From Proteobacteria bacterium SG_bin6 (lineage in GTDB: Bacteria; Pseudomonadota; Alphaproteobacteria; Sphingomonadales; Sphingomonadaceae): 64,000 nt of DNA. The position numbers and the translations under genes were made by a program. The stretch covers positions 130,596-194,595 of the forward strand of contig LWDJ01000004.1 in assembly GCA_002083435.1 (NCBI GenBank). The letters run 5' to 3'. The notes beneath the pieces are model-generated. The model worked only from the letters and a program-made list of their open reading frames with translations. It made no database searches and was not told where the DNA came from. Within the stretch, counting starts at the first letter, position 1; every line of letters begins with the position of its first letter. Positions 1 through 10,568 of this stretch are shown one piece after another.

Positions 1-1809
<1,809 letters not shown>

Positions 1810-1861
1810 GGTTGGCTTCCCTAACGGCTTTGGCGCCAAAGGGAAGCGGGTTGGGGGCGGT

Positions 1862-2647
1862 TCAAGCCCCCTTGAACGCCGGCTTGCGCTTCTGGAGGAA
1901 CGCGACCGCCCCCTCCACCGCATCGGCGGTCGCGCCCGCCATCATCTGCCGCTCGGCCTCGCCATCGAGCGCGCTAGCGTAATCGCTCTCCAAGGCGGCC
2001 GCCAAGCCCTGGCGCATCAGCCCAAGCGCCACCGTCGGCCCCGCCGCCAGCCGCTCGGCAAGCGCCAAAGCCGTCGGCATCAACTCGGCATCAGGCACGC
2101 ATTTGTGGATCAGCCCCCAGTCGACCGCGCGCGGGCCGTACACCCGCTCGCCGAGCAGCATCATCTCGGTCGCGCGCGCCTTGCCGACCAGCCGCGCAAG
2201 CATCCACGAGGCGCCGCCATCGGGGACGAGACCGATATTGACGAAGGCCTGCAGAAAATAGCCACTCTCGCCCGCCACGCAGAAGTCGGCCGCAAGTGCC
2301 AGGCTGCAGCCGATACCGGCCGCTGCGCCGTTCACCGCGGAGACGATCGGCACCGGCAGCCGCGCGAGCTTGAGCATCAGCGGATTATAGCCCGAGCGCA
2401 GCGCGTCGCCCGCGCGCTTGGCCGGACTCTGGCTCGCCGCTTGGTCGCGGCCCGCTAGGTCAGCTCCGGAGCAGAAGGCGCGGCCCTCGCCAGTGATCAG
2501 CACCGCCCGCGCCCCCTCGCGCGCGTCGAGCGCGGCGCCGATCTCGGCGAACATCGCTGGCGGCGCGGCGTTCAGGCGCTCCGGCCGGTTCAGCGTGACC
2601 ACCAGTACATCGCCCTGCCGCTCGGCCCGGATCGTCTCGAATGTCAT
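1862..2647 (-). CDS. Enoyl-CoA hydratase/isomerase family protein (PaaG-like)
   Basis: A crotonase-fold protein of 261 residues, normal length for the family, acting on an acyl-CoA thioester in the cytoplasm. It shows the oxyanion-hole segments [14 protein letters not shown] (about residues 51-64) and [17 protein letters not shown] (about 106-122). The segment [11 protein letters not shown] has an Asp where PaaG, the 2-(1,2-epoxydihydrophenyl)acetyl-CoA isomerase, has its catalytic Asp, and no obvious pair of catalytic glutamates is present. It is therefore closer to PaaG-type isomerases than to a classical hydratase, although the substrate cannot be read from sequence. It lies between methylmalonyl-CoA epimerase (110 bp upstream) and the mutase (52 bp downstream), which suggests a role in feeding or clearing acyl-CoA intermediates; that role is an inference. 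Confidence 0.85.
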   Translation of the reverse strand: MTFETIRAERQGDVLVVTLNRPERLNAAPPAMFAEIGAALDAREGARAVLITGEGRAFCSGADLAGRDQAASQSPAKRAGDALRSGYNPLMLKLARLPVPIVSAVNGAAAGIGCSLALAADFCVAGESGYFLQAFVNIGLVPDGGASWMLARLVGKARATEMMLLGERVYGPRAVDWGLIHKCVPDAELMPTALALAERLAAGPTVALGLMRQGLAAALESDYASALDGEAERQMMAGATADAVEGAVAFLQKRKPAFKGA

Positions 2648-2757
2648 CCACCCGCTCCTATCGTTACGGCAATGAGTATGCGCTGAAATCGGCCCTCAAG
2701 CAACAATCATGGCGCAGTTTAGAATATCGGGTACGGCAAACTGGGACGCTACGGAAT

Positions 2758-3198
2758 TCAATGCGCGGCCTTGGGCGTTTCCATGATCTCGGTCAGCACC
2801 CCGCCCATGTCGCGCGGATGAACGAAGAAGATCGGCGTCCCATGCGCGCCGAGTCGCGGTTCGCCGAGCACGCGCTTGCCTTGCCCCTCGAACCAGGCCT
2901 TGGCCGCGTGAATGTCGGCCACTTCGTAACAGAGATGATGCTGCCCACCTTGCGGGTTCTTTTCCAGAAAGCTGGCGATCGAAGTGTTACCAGGAAGTGG
3001 TTCGATCAACTCGATTTGTGTGCCGTTGGCCGCACCGTCGGCTCCGGGGGTGTCGATGAAGCAGACTTTCACACCTTGCTCGGGCAGGTCGAAGGGTTCG
3101 TGGATGTGCGTCGCGCCCATCACGTCGCGGTAGAAAGCGATGCTGCCGGCGATCGAGGGCGTCGCGACGCCGATATGGTTGAGGCGGCCGAGTTTCAT
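2758..3198 (-). CDS. mce: Methylmalonyl-CoA epimerase
   Basis: A vicinal-oxygen-chelate (glyoxalase-fold) enzyme of 146 residues that interconverts (S)- and (R)-methylmalonyl-CoA between propionyl-CoA carboxylase and the mutase. Two VOC beta-alpha-beta-beta-beta repeats are visible. The metal-binding pattern fits the family: His in LNHIGVA at residue 8, Gln in GTQIELIEP, His in GGQHHLCYEV and Glu in GVLTEIME. Length and motif spacing are normal for bacterial Mce. The neighbours are pccB upstream and the mutase downstream, so the complete chemical sequence from propionyl-CoA to succinyl-CoA is encoded here, except for the biotin-bearing PCC alpha subunit, which is not in the window. Confidence 0.93.
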   Translation of the reverse strand: MKLGRLNHIGVATPSIAGSIAFYRDVMGATHIHEPFDLPEQGVKVCFIDTPGADGAANGTQIELIEPLPGNTSIASFLEKNPQGGQHHLCYEVADIHAAKAWFEGQGKRVLGEPRLGAHGTPIFFVHPRDMGGVLTEIMETPKAAH

Positions 3199-3216
3199 CC
3201 TTAATCCCTTGGTTGT

Positions 3217-3354
3217 TCAGCGTGCGGCAGCGGCGGCGGCGATAGAGTTCTCGAGGCGAGAGACGCGATTACGCCGCCCGGTTTGCGCGTCGGCGAGCAG
3301 AGTAAGCGCGCTATTATTCGCGAGCAAAGCCGCCTCGGGGCGACGCGTCGTCAT
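3217..3354 (-). CDS. Possible small protein (45 aa) in the propionate operon
   Basis: A short ORF in the 174-bp gap between the NTF2-like gene and the epimerase. It starts at an ATG directly preceded by GCAGGGGG and ends 18 bp before the epimerase start. The product begins MTTRRPEAALLANNSALTLL and ends in an alanine run and Arg (SIAAAAAAR). It is colinear with the operon and has sensible spacing on both sides, but the ribosome-binding spacing is very short and no family is recognised. It could be a chance ORF in GC-rich DNA. Confidence 0.35.
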   Translation of the reverse strand: MTTRRPEAALLANNSALTLLADAQTGRRNRVSRLENSIAAAAAAR

Positions 3355-3372
3355 CCCCCTGCCGGCGCGCCG

Positions 3373-3798
3373 CTAGCTGCAGCGACCCGACAAGCACGAG
3401 GCGTGCGACGCCACCCGTTGCCAGCGGCCTCCGATCAGCGAGTAAGGATGGGTATATTGCTCGCGAGCTTCCTCGATCGGCTTTCCCTTGCTCTGCCAAC
3501 GATAGAGCGCCTTGCCGGTAACGATCGCGGTGCTGCCAAGCACGCGCACATGCTGATCGCTATTCTCCACCACGAGCGGATGCCACCATTCGCGCAGGTC
3601 CTTCAGAAACTGATCGCGCGTCACGATCGCACCATTGGGGAGGGTCGATTCATAGCCTGGTGCTAGCGATGCTTCGATCGTGCCGATGTCATTCTTCACC
3701 TGAGCGACGGCAATTGCCTGGTTCATTGCAAGAATATCGCCTCCGGGATCGGTGGCCGCCGGGTGAAGCATCGTGAGCGCCGCTGAAACAAGAATCAT
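3373..3798 (-). CDS. NTF2-like / DUF4440 (SnoaL-fold) protein, probably exported
   Basis: A protein of 141 residues. After a short hydrophobic N-terminus (MILVSAALTMLHPAA) that could be a signal peptide, it has the usual cone-shaped NTF2-like pattern: an N-terminal helix (MNQAIAVAQVKNDIGTIEASLAPGY), the strand-turn TLPNGAIVTRDQFLKDL, and C-terminal strands VRVLGSTAIVTGKALYRW and RWQRVASHASCL. This is typical of DUF4440 proteins, which bind small molecules or have unknown roles. It ends with two cysteines (SCLSGRCS). The gene starts 12 bp after the pccB stop, so it is probably cotranscribed with it. No specific function can be assigned. Confidence 0.75.
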   Translation of the reverse strand: MILVSAALTMLHPAATDPGGDILAMNQAIAVAQVKNDIGTIEASLAPGYESTLPNGAIVTRDQFLKDLREWWHPLVVENSDQHVRVLGSTAIVTGKALYRWQSKGKPIEEAREQYTHPYSLIGGRWQRVASHASCLSGRCS

Positions 3799-3810
3799 TG
3801 CTCCATCTCC

Positions 3811-5337
3811 CTAGAGGGGAATATTATCATGCTTCTTCCACGGATTCTCCAGCGCCTTCCCCCGCAGCTTCCTTAATCCCAAAGCGATCCGTCGCCGCGT
3901 TGAGTGCGGCATGATCACCTCGTCGATGAACCCTTTGGACGCCGCCACGAAGGGGTTGGCAAAGCGCGCCTCATATTCCGCCGTCCGCTGGGCGATTTCC
4001 TCGGGCGTCTTGCCCCGGAAAATGATCTCGACCGCGCCTTTCGCGCCCATCACCGCGATTTCGGCGGTCGGCCAGGCATAGTTCAAGTCGCCACGTAGGT
4101 GCTTCGATGCCATCACGTCATAGGCGCCGCCATAGGCCTTGCGCGTGATCACGGTGATCTTGGGCACGGTCGCCTCGGCATAGGCGAACAGCAGCTTTGC
4201 GCCGTGCTTGATGATCCCCGAATGCTCCTGCGCCGTCCCCGGCAGGAAGCCCGGTACGTCAACGAAGGTGACGATAGGAATATCGAACGCGTCGCAGAAG
4301 CGCACGAAGCGCCCCGCTTTCTTCGACGCGTTGATATCAAGGCATCCCGCCAGCACCATCGGCTGATTGGCGACGACGCCCACCGTGCGCCCCTCGATCC
4401 GCCCGAAGCCGATGATGATGTTGCCCGCATGCGCCGGCTGCAGCTCGAAGAAATCGCCCTCGTCGAGCACTTTGCGGATCAGCTCGTGCATGTCGTAGGG
4501 CTGGTTGGCGCTCGCTGGCACCAAAGTGTCGAGGCTGTCCTCGATCCGGTCCCAAGGGTCGGCGCTCGGGCGCTCGGGGACGTCTTCGCGGTTCGAGAGC
4601 GGCAGGAAATCGAAGAAATCGCGCGCAGCGAGCAGAGCTTCGATGTCGTTGTCGAACGCGACATCGGCCACGCCAGACTTGGTCGTATGCGTCACCGCGC
4701 CGCCCAGTTCCTCCTGGGTGACGACCTCGTTGGTCACTGTCTTCACCACATCGGGGCCGGTGACGAACATATAGCTTGAATCCTTCACCATGAAGATGAA
4801 GTCGGTCATCGCCGGCGAATAGACCGCGCCGCCCGCGCACGGGCCCATGATTAGCGACAGTTGCGGCACCACGCCCGAGGCGAGCACGTTGCGCTGGAAC
4901 ACCTCGGCATAGCCGCCGAGCGAGGCCACCCCCTCCTGAATTCGCGCGCCACCCGAATCGTTCAGCCCGATCACCGGCGCACCGACTTTCATCGCCATGT
5001 CCATGATCTTGCAGATTTTCTGCGCGTGACGTTCCGACAACGAGCCACCGAACACGGTGAAATCCTGCGAAAATACGAACACCAGTCGACCGTTGATCGT
5101 GCCCGATCCGGTGACGACGCCGTCCCCCGGAATCACCTGCTCGGGCATCCCGAAATCGGTGCAATTATGCTCGACGTACATATCGAGCTCCTCGAACGAG
5201 CCGGCATCGAGCAGCACCTCCAGCCGCTCACGCGCGGTGAGCTTGCCCTTGGCGTGTTGCGCGTCGATGCGCTTCTGCCCGCCGCCGAGCCGCGCGGCGG
5301 CGCGTTTGGCTTCCAGCTGTTCGATGGTCGACGACAT
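3811..5337 (-). CDS. pccB: Propionyl-CoA carboxylase beta (carboxyltransferase) subunit
   Basis: Carboxyltransferase half of propionyl-CoA carboxylase, which makes (S)-methylmalonyl-CoA from propionyl-CoA and carboxybiotin; it works with a PccA alpha subunit not present in the window. The frame is open further upstream, but the ATG at 5337 is preceded by GAAGGAG with 5-nt spacing and gives 508 residues ([19 protein letters not shown]), the usual length for the family. Glycine-rich oxyanion-hole motifs of both crotonase-like halves are present: [20 protein letters not shown] in the N-terminal half and [16 protein letters not shown] in the C-terminal half. It is the first metabolic gene of the propionate cluster. 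Confidence 0.95.
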   Translation of the reverse strand: MSSTIEQLEAKRAAARLGGGQKRIDAQHAKGKLTARERLEVLLDAGSFEELDMYVEHNCTDFGMPEQVIPGDGVVTGSGTINGRLVFVFSQDFTVFGGSLSERHAQKICKIMDMAMKVGAPVIGLNDSGGARIQEGVASLGGYAEVFQRNVLASGVVPQLSLIMGPCAGGAVYSPAMTDFIFMVKDSSYMFVTGPDVVKTVTNEVVTQEELGGAVTHTTKSGVADVAFDNDIEALLAARDFFDFLPLSNREDVPERPSADPWDRIEDSLDTLVPASANQPYDMHELIRKVLDEGDFFELQPAHAGNIIIGFGRIEGRTVGVVANQPMVLAGCLDINASKKAGRFVRFCDAFDIPIVTFVDVPGFLPGTAQEHSGIIKHGAKLLFAYAEATVPKITVITRKAYGGAYDVMASKHLRGDLNYAWPTAEIAVMGAKGAVEIIFRGKTPEEIAQRTAEYEARFANPFVAASKGFIDEVIMPHSTRRRIALGLRKLRGKALENPWKKHDNIPL

Positions 5338-5434
5338 GGCGGCTCCTTCGCTGACAAGAGCGCCTCCTTTCGCCAATTTGGCCAAGCGCGCAAGGTTGCC
5401 GCACCTCAGGGCGATGGCGATGAGTGCAGTAGGA

Positions 5435-5956
5435 TTAATCCTCTTCGGGCTCGGGCCAGGGCTGGGCCCAGCTGGCATAGCAGCTTGGAACGCCAGCGCC
5501 GATGGCGGGCAGCAGCTGCAGGAGGGCCAAAGACAGCCACCGCACTTGATCGAGGATCGCGCCGGGCAGCACCGATACGATCACGATCGTGACGAGCCCG
5601 ATGATCGCCATCGCCATCAACACCACGAAGGCCGCCAGATAGGACCGCGATCGCAGCGATCGATCAAACTCGTCAGCCTGCTCCATCGTCCAGAGCGGCT
5701 TCAGCGGCCCAACCGCCGGCTGGACTAGGCAGCCCGTCGCCCCGACGATCAAGACGCCATAGGCGAGCCAGCGCGTCGGCTCCTCCTCGATCACCAGCAT
5801 GATCGCGAAAACGACGAACCCGACGAAGGCGAGCGCGAGCGCCAGCGTCGAGAAAATGCGCCGCGGCCGGCGGTGCGGCGGACCGGCAGTATCCGCCGGA
5901 ATGCCTGTCCAGCGAACCGATCGATCGAGCAGGGTCAGTAGCGCGTTACCGCTCAT
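5435..5956 (-). CDS. Four-helix membrane protein coupled to an XRE regulator
   Basis: A protein of 173 residues (start [16 protein letters not shown]) with four clear hydrophobic segments: [58 protein letters not shown] and [17 protein letters not shown]. The C-terminus is acidic (EPEED). The start ATG overlaps the stop of the preceding XRE-type gene (ATGA at 5953-5956), so the two are translationally coupled. Such pairs of a small Cro/CI-like regulator and a small membrane protein are common in bacteria, where the membrane protein may act as sensor or anti-regulator; that role is an inference. No enzymatic motif is visible. Confidence 0.75.
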   Translation of the reverse strand: MSGNALLTLLDRSVRWTGIPADTAGPPHRRPRRIFSTLALALAFVGFVVFAIMLVIEEEPTRWLAYGVLIVGATGCLVQPAVGPLKPLWTMEQADEFDRSLRSRSYLAAFVVLMAMAIIGLVTIVIVSVLPGAILDQVRWLSLALLQLLPAIGAGVPSCYASWAQPWPEPEED

Positions 5957-6237
5957 CGCTTTACCCTCTTTGGCACGTCCGTCTCCTCGATGTTGCTCGG
6001 CGCCCAGCCTTCCGCCTCTCGCAGCACGACCGCCACCGATGGGAAGGGCTTGAGCGAGAACAGCATTTCCACCGGCACTCGGAACACGGCCGCGATCTTC
6101 AACGCCAGTTCTAGACTGGGCTTGTAATCGCCGCGCTCCAGATAGCCGATCGTCTGCGGGTTCACCCCGACCAGTTCGGCGAGCCGGCGGCGGCTGATCC
6201 CGCGATCGCTCCGCATCAAGGCGAGTCGATTGAACAT
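5953..6237 (-). CDS. Small XRE-family transcriptional regulator
   Basis: A DNA-binding protein of 94 residues. The N-terminal half is a Cro/CI helix-turn-helix: MRSDRGISRRRLAELVGVNP, then QTIGYLERGDYKPSLELALK, then FRVPVEMLF, which is the standard HTH_3 pattern including the conserved LERG and KPSLELALKIA. There is no ligand-binding domain. An 8-bp inverted repeat lies 18 bp upstream of its start (6255-6274) and is a natural autoregulatory operator. The gene overlaps the following membrane protein gene by 4 bp and is divergent from the GAF-domain reductase gene. Confidence 0.85.
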   Translation of the reverse strand: MFNRLALMRSDRGISRRRLAELVGVNPQTIGYLERGDYKPSLELALKIAAVFRVPVEMLFSLKPFPSVAVVLREAEGWAPSNIEETDVPKRVKR

Positions 6238-6254
6238 TGCCCTTATCTAGCGAT

Positions 6255-6274
6255 CTGTTGTGTATGCACAACAG
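6255..6274. promoter_or_regulatory. Inverted repeat, candidate XRE operator
   Basis: CTGTTGTG-tatg-CACAACAG is a perfect 8-bp inverted repeat with a 4-nt spacer. It lies in the short divergent region between the XRE regulator (start 6237, minus) and the GAF protein gene (plus). Its position 18 bp upstream of the regulator suits autorepression. Assignment to this regulator is inferred from position. Confidence 0.5.
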
Positions 6275-6303
6275 TTAATTGCGTTTGTGAGATTGAAGGG
6301 CGA

Positions 6304-6831
6304 GTGCTGCCCCTCTCGCCAAAGCACCGCCGCGCGCCTACATCGCACGCCATGTACGCCTGCGAAATCGACGCCGCTGACAAGCCCGCGCTCTACCGCG
6401 ACCTGCTTGGCGCGATCGACGCGATCACCGCCGATGAGCGCGACGCGGTCGCCAATATGGCGAATGTCGCGGCGCTCTTGTGGCAATATCTTCCCGAGCT
6501 GAACTGGGCGGGCTTTTACCGGCTGGTCGAGGGCGAGCTGGTGCTCGGGCCGTTCCAGGGCAAGGCGGCGTGCATCCGCATCGCGCTGGGTCAAGGCGTA
6601 TGCGGCACCGCGGCGGCGACGCGCGCGACGCAGATCGTGGCGGATGTCCATGATTTTCCAGGACATATCGCCTGCGATGCCGACAGCGCTTCGGAGCTGG
6701 TGGTGCCGATCGTGCGTGGGGGCGCGGTGGTGGGGGTGATCGACCTCGATTCCCCACGCCCCAACCGCTTCGATGCCGAGGACGCGGCGGGGGTAGAGGC
6801 GATCGCGGCGCTGCTGGCGGGACGGGTCTAA
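6304..6831 (+). CDS. msrC: GAF-domain free methionine-(R)-sulfoxide reductase
   Basis: A single GAF domain of the fRMsr family, which reduces free L-methionine-(R)-S-oxide in the cytosol using thioredoxin. The three family cysteines are visible in GKAACIRIALG, GVCGTAAATR and GHIACDADS, along with the diagnostic ANMANVAALLWQYLPELNWAGFY segment around residues 40-60. From the GTG at 6304, which has an AAGGG a few bases upstream, the protein is 175 aa; the homology begins at the internal ATG at 6352 (MYACEIDAADK, 159 aa), so the true start may be either. It is divergent from the XRE regulator. Family assignment is firm; the start is uncertain. Confidence 0.88.
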   Translation: MLPLSPKHRRAPTSHAMYACEIDAADKPALYRDLLGAIDAITADERDAVANMANVAALLWQYLPELNWAGFYRLVEGELVLGPFQGKAACIRIALGQGVCGTAAATRATQIVADVHDFPGHIACDADSASELVVPIVRGGAVVGVIDLDSPRPNRFDAEDAAGVEAIAALLAGRV

Positions 6832-6977
6832 CCCCCGCCAGGCGCCCCCTGCCCCAATTCGGCACAAGCGCTGCCAAAGCGCCCCAACTGGCGGAAAACC
6901 GGCGAAATTGGTAACGTTGGATCAACCATTTGCCGGGTCGCTCGTTCATGCGGGCGGCCAACAGGGAGGCGTTAACG

Positions 6978-7874
6978 ATGCAAGCCCGCAAGATTGCGAC
7001 GATCCTGGCCACCTTCGCCCTGATCGCCGGCCCCGCCGAGGCGCAGCGAATCGGCGCTCCCTATCCGGTGCCGCCGGCGACCGGACCGCTGGTGCAAGCG
7101 CCGCTCCCGGCCCTTCCCGCGCCGTCCCAGGCCTTGCCGGCGCAGCCCCAAGCGCTGCCCGCGCAACCCCAAGCCGTTCCCGCGCAGCCCCGCGCGCTGC
7201 CGTCCGCGCCCGTGCAGGGTTGGCAGAGCGCCGGCGGCGGCTGGCAGCAGCAGCGCTGGCAAGCCGGCCGTTGGGAAGCCGGCACCCGCGCGCCCGGCGG
7301 CTGGCGCGGCTATCGCCGGATGGAGCGCGGCGCGCGCCTGCCCGGCTATTGGACCGCGCCCGATTTCGTGATCGTCAACTGGCAGGGCTATGGCCTGCCG
7401 GTGCCCCCGCGCGGCTATAGCTGGTCGCGCTATTATGACGACGCGGTGCTGATCGACGCGAGCGGCCGGGTGTATGACAGTGTGAGCGGGCTCGACTGGA
7501 ACGCCTATGGCTATTCGGGTGATTATTCGGGGACTTATGCCAATGGCGCTCGCTGGCAGGGGACCTATCAGGGCCAGTATATCGCCCCGCCGGCGGTGAG
7601 CTATCAGGCGCCGCCGCCGGTGATCCACCAGCTGCCGCCGCAAGGCTATGTGCAGAGCTATGGCGCGGGCGCCTATGCGAGCGGGGTGACGGTGAACGGC
7701 CAATTCTACCCCACCGCGCCGGGTGCCCTGACGACGATCACCGTGACACAGGCCGCCCCGATCGTCGAGACGCGGACGGTGACGGAGTATGTCACCGTCC
7801 GCGCCAAGCGCGTGGTGCGCCGCCCGGTGAAGCGGTGGCATCGCCCGGTTTGCGGGTGTGGGTGCTGCCGGTAG
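6978..7874 (+). CDS. RcnB-family exported protein with a Pro/Ala/Gln-rich repeat
   Basis: A protein of 298 residues starting at an ATG preceded by AGGGAGG. A signal peptide (MQARKIATILATFALIAGPA, cleaved near AEAQ) is followed by a low-complexity stretch of repeated LPAQPQA units (about residues 35-75). The RcnB domain (about residues 85-180) has GYRRMERGARLPGYW, FVIVNWQGYGLPVPPRGYSW and WSRYYDDAVLIDASGRVYD. The C-terminal part is Tyr/Gly-rich and ends in a basic, Cys-containing tail (RPVCGCGCCR). E. coli RcnB is a periplasmic protein of nickel/cobalt homeostasis; alphaproteobacteria carry many RcnB-like paralogues with unproven roles. The terminal cysteine cluster could bind metal, which is an inference. 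Confidence 0.8.
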   Translation: MQARKIATILATFALIAGPAEAQRIGAPYPVPPATGPLVQAPLPALPAPSQALPAQPQALPAQPQAVPAQPRALPSAPVQGWQSAGGGWQQQRWQAGRWEAGTRAPGGWRGYRRMERGARLPGYWTAPDFVIVNWQGYGLPVPPRGYSWSRYYDDAVLIDASGRVYDSVSGLDWNAYGYSGDYSGTYANGARWQGTYQGQYIAPPAVSYQAPPPVIHQLPPQGYVQSYGAGAYASGVTVNGQFYPTAPGALTTITVTQAAPIVETRTVTEYVTVRAKRVVRRPVKRWHRPVCGCGCCR

Positions 7875-7903
7875 GGGAAGACGATCGAGCGTGATTTAAC
7901 GCA

Positions 7904-8884
7904 ATGCAGCGGCCCAGGAACAGCCGATGTCCGTGTGGAAGTCGTCAAAAGTACAAACATTGTTGCGGAGCCTTATCCGGGCACCTGCTAAGGCCATCCG
8001 ATGACGAGTTATTGAGCATAGCTATCGTTTCCGACAACGAGGGGTTAGCAGCAGGCGAGGAGCCAAAGCAGAGATCTTTTCAAAATATTTTACGAATGTT
8101 TTCAAAGTTAGGTCTAGATGGCGTTCTGATCACAGGAGATAACGCCCCTGAAATTGTAAGACGGATACATGCCGCAAACAATAGACTGTTTAGACCGATT
8201 GATCAGAGCGTCGGAGGAGTGCATCTAGGATTTTTCATGTTTAGGGATTTATTTTCCCGTTTCCGAGTGCCGATCGCATTTGGTACTCCGGTTATAGATA
8301 TGATGCAGTTACTAGATTTTTCTGATGATCAAAAACGATGGATGGCATTAGACAGCAACGTGATGGAAAGATTTACGGATCAAGCATTTGATCTGTTTGA
8401 TTTTGGCTACGGCCAAATGGAATTTGGACATGATCGACCTGTATCGGATTTATCCAGAGAGTTTATTTTCAGATCACACATTCATTTAGAGTCAGCAGCA
8501 GCCACCGTAACCAGTGGGTCCGATTACCGCGGCTCTTTACAAAGTGCTTTGTTGGGTACCGAGCTGGCTTTAAAAGCCGGCTTATCAGTCCGCGCTTACG
8601 CCGCCGACGAACTGAAAAGAGAATTTAGTCATAACTTGAAGAAAGCGGCGAGACACCTCGGCTCTCTTGTAACGTCATTTGACGTGGATAGAACCTTACG
8701 AGCTTTAGATTCTTTCCCTGATTTCGCCGAGAGCCGTTACCAAGGATCACAACCAAATCGACGAGAAATGGGAGAAATTTTGATGAAATCACAATACATA
8801 GCTTCCGAGGTAACGCGAACATTTACGGATCGCAACATTAGACGTTCTCATATTAAAAGATCGGCGCGCTCATATCCGATGTAG
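7904..8884 (+). CDS. AT-rich orphan with N-terminal SEC-C zinc motif and possible HEPN-like domain
   Basis: An orphan ORF of 326 residues, visibly richer in A and T than its neighbours (codons such as TTA, AAA, AGA and ATA are frequent), which suggests horizontal acquisition. Residues 9-21 form a SEC-C metal-binding motif, C-P-C-G-S-x3-Y-K-x-C-C. The middle region is not recognised. Around residues 205-245 the pattern GTELALKAGLSVRAYAADEL followed by FSHNLKKAARHL resembles the E-x-x-L-K ... H-x-L core of HEPN domains, but a canonical R-x4-6-H nuclease motif is not evident (R-x3-H is seen). No operon partner: RcnB lies upstream and a convergent amidohydrolase downstream. Function unknown; a stress or defence role is only a guess. 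Confidence 0.65.
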   Translation: MQRPRNSRCPCGSRQKYKHCCGALSGHLLRPSDDELLSIAIVSDNEGLAAGEEPKQRSFQNILRMFSKLGLDGVLITGDNAPEIVRRIHAANNRLFRPIDQSVGGVHLGFFMFRDLFSRFRVPIAFGTPVIDMMQLLDFSDDQKRWMALDSNVMERFTDQAFDLFDFGYGQMEFGHDRPVSDLSREFIFRSHIHLESAAATVTSGSDYRGSLQSALLGTELALKAGLSVRAYAADELKREFSHNLKKAARHLGSLVTSFDVDRTLRALDSFPDFAESRYQGSQPNRREMGEILMKSQYIASEVTRTFTDRNIRRSHIKRSARSYPM

Positions 8885-8912
8885 TTATTTTGGAACTGAA
8901 CCCAGAGGCACC

Positions 8913-10568
8913 CTACCGCCCCTCCCAAACCATCACACCCCCCACCCAGCTCTGCTCCACCTTCACCGCGCGCAGCTCGCTCGGCGAGAGCAGCAGCGGG
9001 TCGCCCCCGCTCACCACGATGAAATCCGCCCACATCCCCGGCGCCAGCCGCCCGAACTCCTTCTCGGCGAAGCCCGCATAGGCGCCGCCCGAGGTGTAGG
9101 CCGCCCAGGCCGCCTCGCGCGATAACTTCTCCTGCGGTTGCCAGCCGCCATAGGGGGCGCCCGCGGCGTCGGTCCTTGTAAACGCGGCGGCCCAGCCGGC
9201 GAAGGGATCGGGGCGCTCGACCGGGTAATCGGTGCCGAACGCCAGTCGCCCGCCGACCTTCAGCATCGTCGCCCAGGCATAGGCGCCCGCGAGGCGATCC
9301 GGCCCCAGCCGCGCCTCGGCCATCGTCCGGTCGCTCGGCTGGTGGATTGGCTGCATCGAGGCGATCACCCCGTTCCTGCCGAAGCGCGGCAGGTCCGCCG
9401 GATCGACGATCTGCGCGTGCTCGATCCGCCAGCGGCGGTCGCCGGTATAGGTCTGCGCCAAATCCTCGATCGCGCTCAGCACCTGCGCGTTGGCGGCGTC
9501 GCCGATCGCGTGGACCGCCACCTGATAGCCGTCCATCGCCGCGCGGCTCATCAGGTTCTTGAGCTGCGCGTCGGAATAGAAGCCCGCGCCGCGCTGGCCG
9601 GTGGCATCGGCATAGGGCGCCTTCAGCCACGCCCCGCGCGAGCCGAGCGCGCCATCGGCGTAGAGCTTCACCCCGACGAGCTTCAGCTTGCCGCCGTAAA
9701 GCCACGGCGTCGGCCCGGTGACGCCGATGCGCAACGTATCCTCGAGCCCCGCGCCATAGCTCATCACCCGCACCCGCAAAGCGCCGAGATCGCCCGCGCG
9801 GCGCAGCGCCTGCCAGTCGTCGAGCGTGGTGCCCATGTCGGCGGTGGCGGTGACGCCGACCGAGAGCAAAGCGAGCTGCGCCTTCTCCAGCGCCAGCGCG
9901 CGTTCCTTGGGCAGCGGCTTGGGGACGGCGCGCTCGACCAGCGCCTTGGCGGCATCGACGAACACGCCCGAGGGGGCGCCGTTCGCCTTTTCGATCCGGC
10001 CGCCGGCGGGGGTGGCGGTCTTGGCGTCGACCCCCGCCGCCGCCATCGCCGCGCTGTTCGCCCAGGCGGCGTGGCCGTCGGCGCGCTCCAGCCATACCGG
10101 CCGGTCGCGCACCGCCTTGTCGAGATCGGCGTTGGTCGGGAAGCGGCCGAGGCCCCATGCCTCCTGGTTCCAGCCGCGCCCCAGGATCCATTTGCGCTCG
10201 GGGTTGGCGGCGGCATAGGCGGCGATCTTCGCCAGCGCCTCGTCGAGCGATTTGGTGTCGGCGAGGTCGAGCGTCAGCGCACCGAAGCCGAGTTCCATGA
10301 GATGGCCATGCGCGTCGACGAAGCCGGGCAGCACCGTCTTGCCCTTCAGGTCGGCGCGCCAATCGGGGCGGTCGGGGCGCTTTTCGTTCGGCTGGAGCAG
10401 CTTCACCACGCGCCCCTCGCGGGTGATGACGATGCCGGTGAAGCGCAAGGGCGCGCCCCGATCGTCGAGCGTCACCCCGTTCACATTGTCGATCAGCGCG
10501 TCGGCGGCGGCGGGGGCGGCCGCCAGCAGCGCGGCGGCGGCGGCGAGGGCGGCGGGCAAGCGCTTCAT
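8913..10568 (-). CDS. Exported YtcJ-type amidohydrolase
   Basis: Metal-dependent hydrolase of 551 residues with a signal peptide (MKRLPAALAAAAALLAAAPA, cleaved near AAADALI), so it acts outside the cytoplasm. Amidohydrolase signatures: GFVDAHGHLMELG with the HxH metal ligands near residue 88, YQVAVHAIGDAAN (third His), RWRIEHAQIVDPADLPR, and FGTDYPVERPDP with the Asp ligand. The length and the large insert between the first and second metal motifs match the YtcJ/N-substituted-formamide deformylase-like group, whose members act on amides or carbamates; the substrate here is unknown. It overlaps the preceding dehydrogenase by 4 bp (ATGA), so the two are cotranslated. Confidence 0.9.
   Translation of the reverse strand: MKRLPAALAAAAALLAAAPAAADALIDNVNGVTLDDRGAPLRFTGIVITREGRVVKLLQPNEKRPDRPDWRADLKGKTVLPGFVDAHGHLMELGFGALTLDLADTKSLDEALAKIAAYAAANPERKWILGRGWNQEAWGLGRFPTNADLDKAVRDRPVWLERADGHAAWANSAAMAAAGVDAKTATPAGGRIEKANGAPSGVFVDAAKALVERAVPKPLPKERALALEKAQLALLSVGVTATADMGTTLDDWQALRRAGDLGALRVRVMSYGAGLEDTLRIGVTGPTPWLYGGKLKLVGVKLYADGALGSRGAWLKAPYADATGQRGAGFYSDAQLKNLMSRAAMDGYQVAVHAIGDAANAQVLSAIEDLAQTYTGDRRWRIEHAQIVDPADLPRFGRNGVIASMQPIHQPSDRTMAEARLGPDRLAGAYAWATMLKVGGRLAFGTDYPVERPDPFAGWAAAFTRTDAAGAPYGGWQPQEKLSREAAWAAYTSGGAYAGFAEKEFGRLAPGMWADFIVVSGGDPLLLSPSELRAVKVEQSWVGGVMVWEGR

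Noticed and set aside
7081..7220. Repeats encoding LPAQPQA considered as a possible CRISPR or minisatellite
   Set aside because: The units are contiguous, in frame and coding, without spacers; this is a low-complexity protein segment of the RcnB-like protein.
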